In this document: piece after piece, positions 6,324-6,710 of the stretch | How the letters are laid out: each line of letters begins with the position of its first letter | How positions within the stretch are numbered: the first letter of the stretch is position 1 | Assembly (NCBI GenBank): GCA_013695925.1 | Contig: JACCZO010000229.1 | Coordinates: 1-6,710 of the forward strand | Direction of reading: 5' to 3' | Source of the DNA: Chthoniobacterales bacterium | GTDB taxonomy: Bacteria; Verrucomicrobiota; Verrucomicrobiia; Chthoniobacterales; UBA10450 | DNA length: 6,710 bases | Made by a program: the position numbers and the translations under genes | The notes under the pieces: model-generated | What the model was told of the DNA's origin: nothing | Databases searched by the model: none | The model's input: the letters and a program-made list of their open reading frames with translations, nothing else

Positions 6324-6351
6324 AGCGTATCAAGTGGTGGCAGGCGGTCAA
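6324..6351 (-). promoter_or_regulatory. Possible weak promoter for the small secreted protein
   Basis: On the minus strand TTGACC (6351-6346) is followed after 16 bases by TACGCT (6329-6324), ending 24 bases before the ATG at 6299. The -35 is close to consensus but the -10 matches poorly, so the gene could instead be read through from the acetyltransferase gene upstream. Confidence 0.3.
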
Positions 6352-6378
6352 GCCGCGGTCTGCCGGCAAACCGGAGAA

Positions 6379-6710
6379 TCAAATGAGGTCTTTTCGCATC
6401 CGCACATGTTTGACCGCGTCGAAGATGGTCGGAGCGGGGCCGATGGTCTTGAAGCCGTGCTTCCGGTAAAAGCGCTGGGCGTCCTCCCGGGCGTTGAGGA
6501 TGATGGACGTCGCGCCGGCGGCACGGGCGCGCTTCTCGAACTCTTCCAGGATTCGGCCGCCGAGGCCCTGGCCGCGCGCCGGCGGCTCGACCGCCATGTA
6601 GCGCACTTGCGCTTCGGCTGAAGAATTAAAATGAAGCCGACCCACAGCGAGTGGGCGTGAATCCGGATCGGCAATCATGAGATGTTCGCTCGTTTCTTCG
6701 GCCTCGTCCC
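6379..6710 (-). CDS. GNAT-family N-acetyltransferase (N-terminus cut by window edge)
   Basis: The frame ends with a TGA at 6381-6379 and is open to the right edge, giving 109 visible residues that begin DEAEETSEHLMIADP. The ATG at 6678 is probably internal, because in-frame sequence before it (EAEETSEHL) fits the family. Visible GNAT features are the central strand VRYMAVEPPARG, the acetyl-CoA loop RGQGLG (45-50 of the visible part), a following helix GRILEEFEKRARAAG, and the C-terminal block LNAREDAQRFYRKHGF. The protein would transfer an acetyl group from acetyl-CoA to an amine; the acceptor cannot be deduced. Members are usually about 150 residues, so roughly 40-50 N-terminal residues lie outside the window. 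No strong terminator follows, only a short CCGG-TTTG-CCGG hairpin (6363-6374). Confidence 0.85.
   Translation of the reverse strand, partial: DEAEETSEHLMIADPDSRPLAVGRLHFNSSAEAQVRYMAVEPPARGQGLGGRILEEFEKRARAAGATSIILNAREDAQRFYRKHGFKTIGPAPTIFDAVKHVRMRKDLI

Overview
The window looks like a piece of a moderately to highly GC-rich Gram-negative bacterial chromosome. The family make-up fits Verrucomicrobiota or a related soil lineage: secreted FG-GAP/VCBS beta-propeller proteins, a di-heme oxidoreductase, an aspartokinase with two ACT domains, and genes mostly lacking Shine-Dalgarno sites. This taxonomic reading is inference from gene types and protein style; no marker gene is present. I see no RNA gene, mobile element or CRISPR array.

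Left two-thirds (1-4169, minus strand): one apparent operon read right to left. A strong sigma70-type promoter (perfect TTGACA, 17-base spacer, TATACC; 4141-4169) drives a leader of about 130 bases. The genes are then a secreted 490-residue FG-GAP (integrin-alpha-like) beta-propeller (2533-4005), a secreted 385-residue VCBS-type beta-propeller (1365-2522), and a secreted di-heme oxidoreductase of the DHOR/DUF1111 family (1-1368), which runs off the left edge about 10-20 residues before its expected end. The spacings are 10 bases and a 4-base ATGA overlap, so the three are probably co-translated. All three carry export signals. The arrangement suggests an extracytoplasmic module in which a c-type di-heme enzyme is made together with two seven-repeat, calcium-binding-type propellers. 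This grouping is the most interesting content of the window.

Middle (4170-4551): a non-coding stretch between the divergent operon and lysC, with no convincing structure except a possible distant TTGACA.

Right third (4552-6710): lysC (plus strand), the feedback-regulated first enzyme of the lysine/threonine/methionine pathway, with a possible internal start for a separate ACT-only subunit. A convergent gene follows for a small secreted protein of unknown function (5829-6299), then the C-terminal part of a GNAT acetyltransferase (6379-6710), cut by the right edge. These genes look like ordinary housekeeping or accessory loci with higher GC than the left operon.
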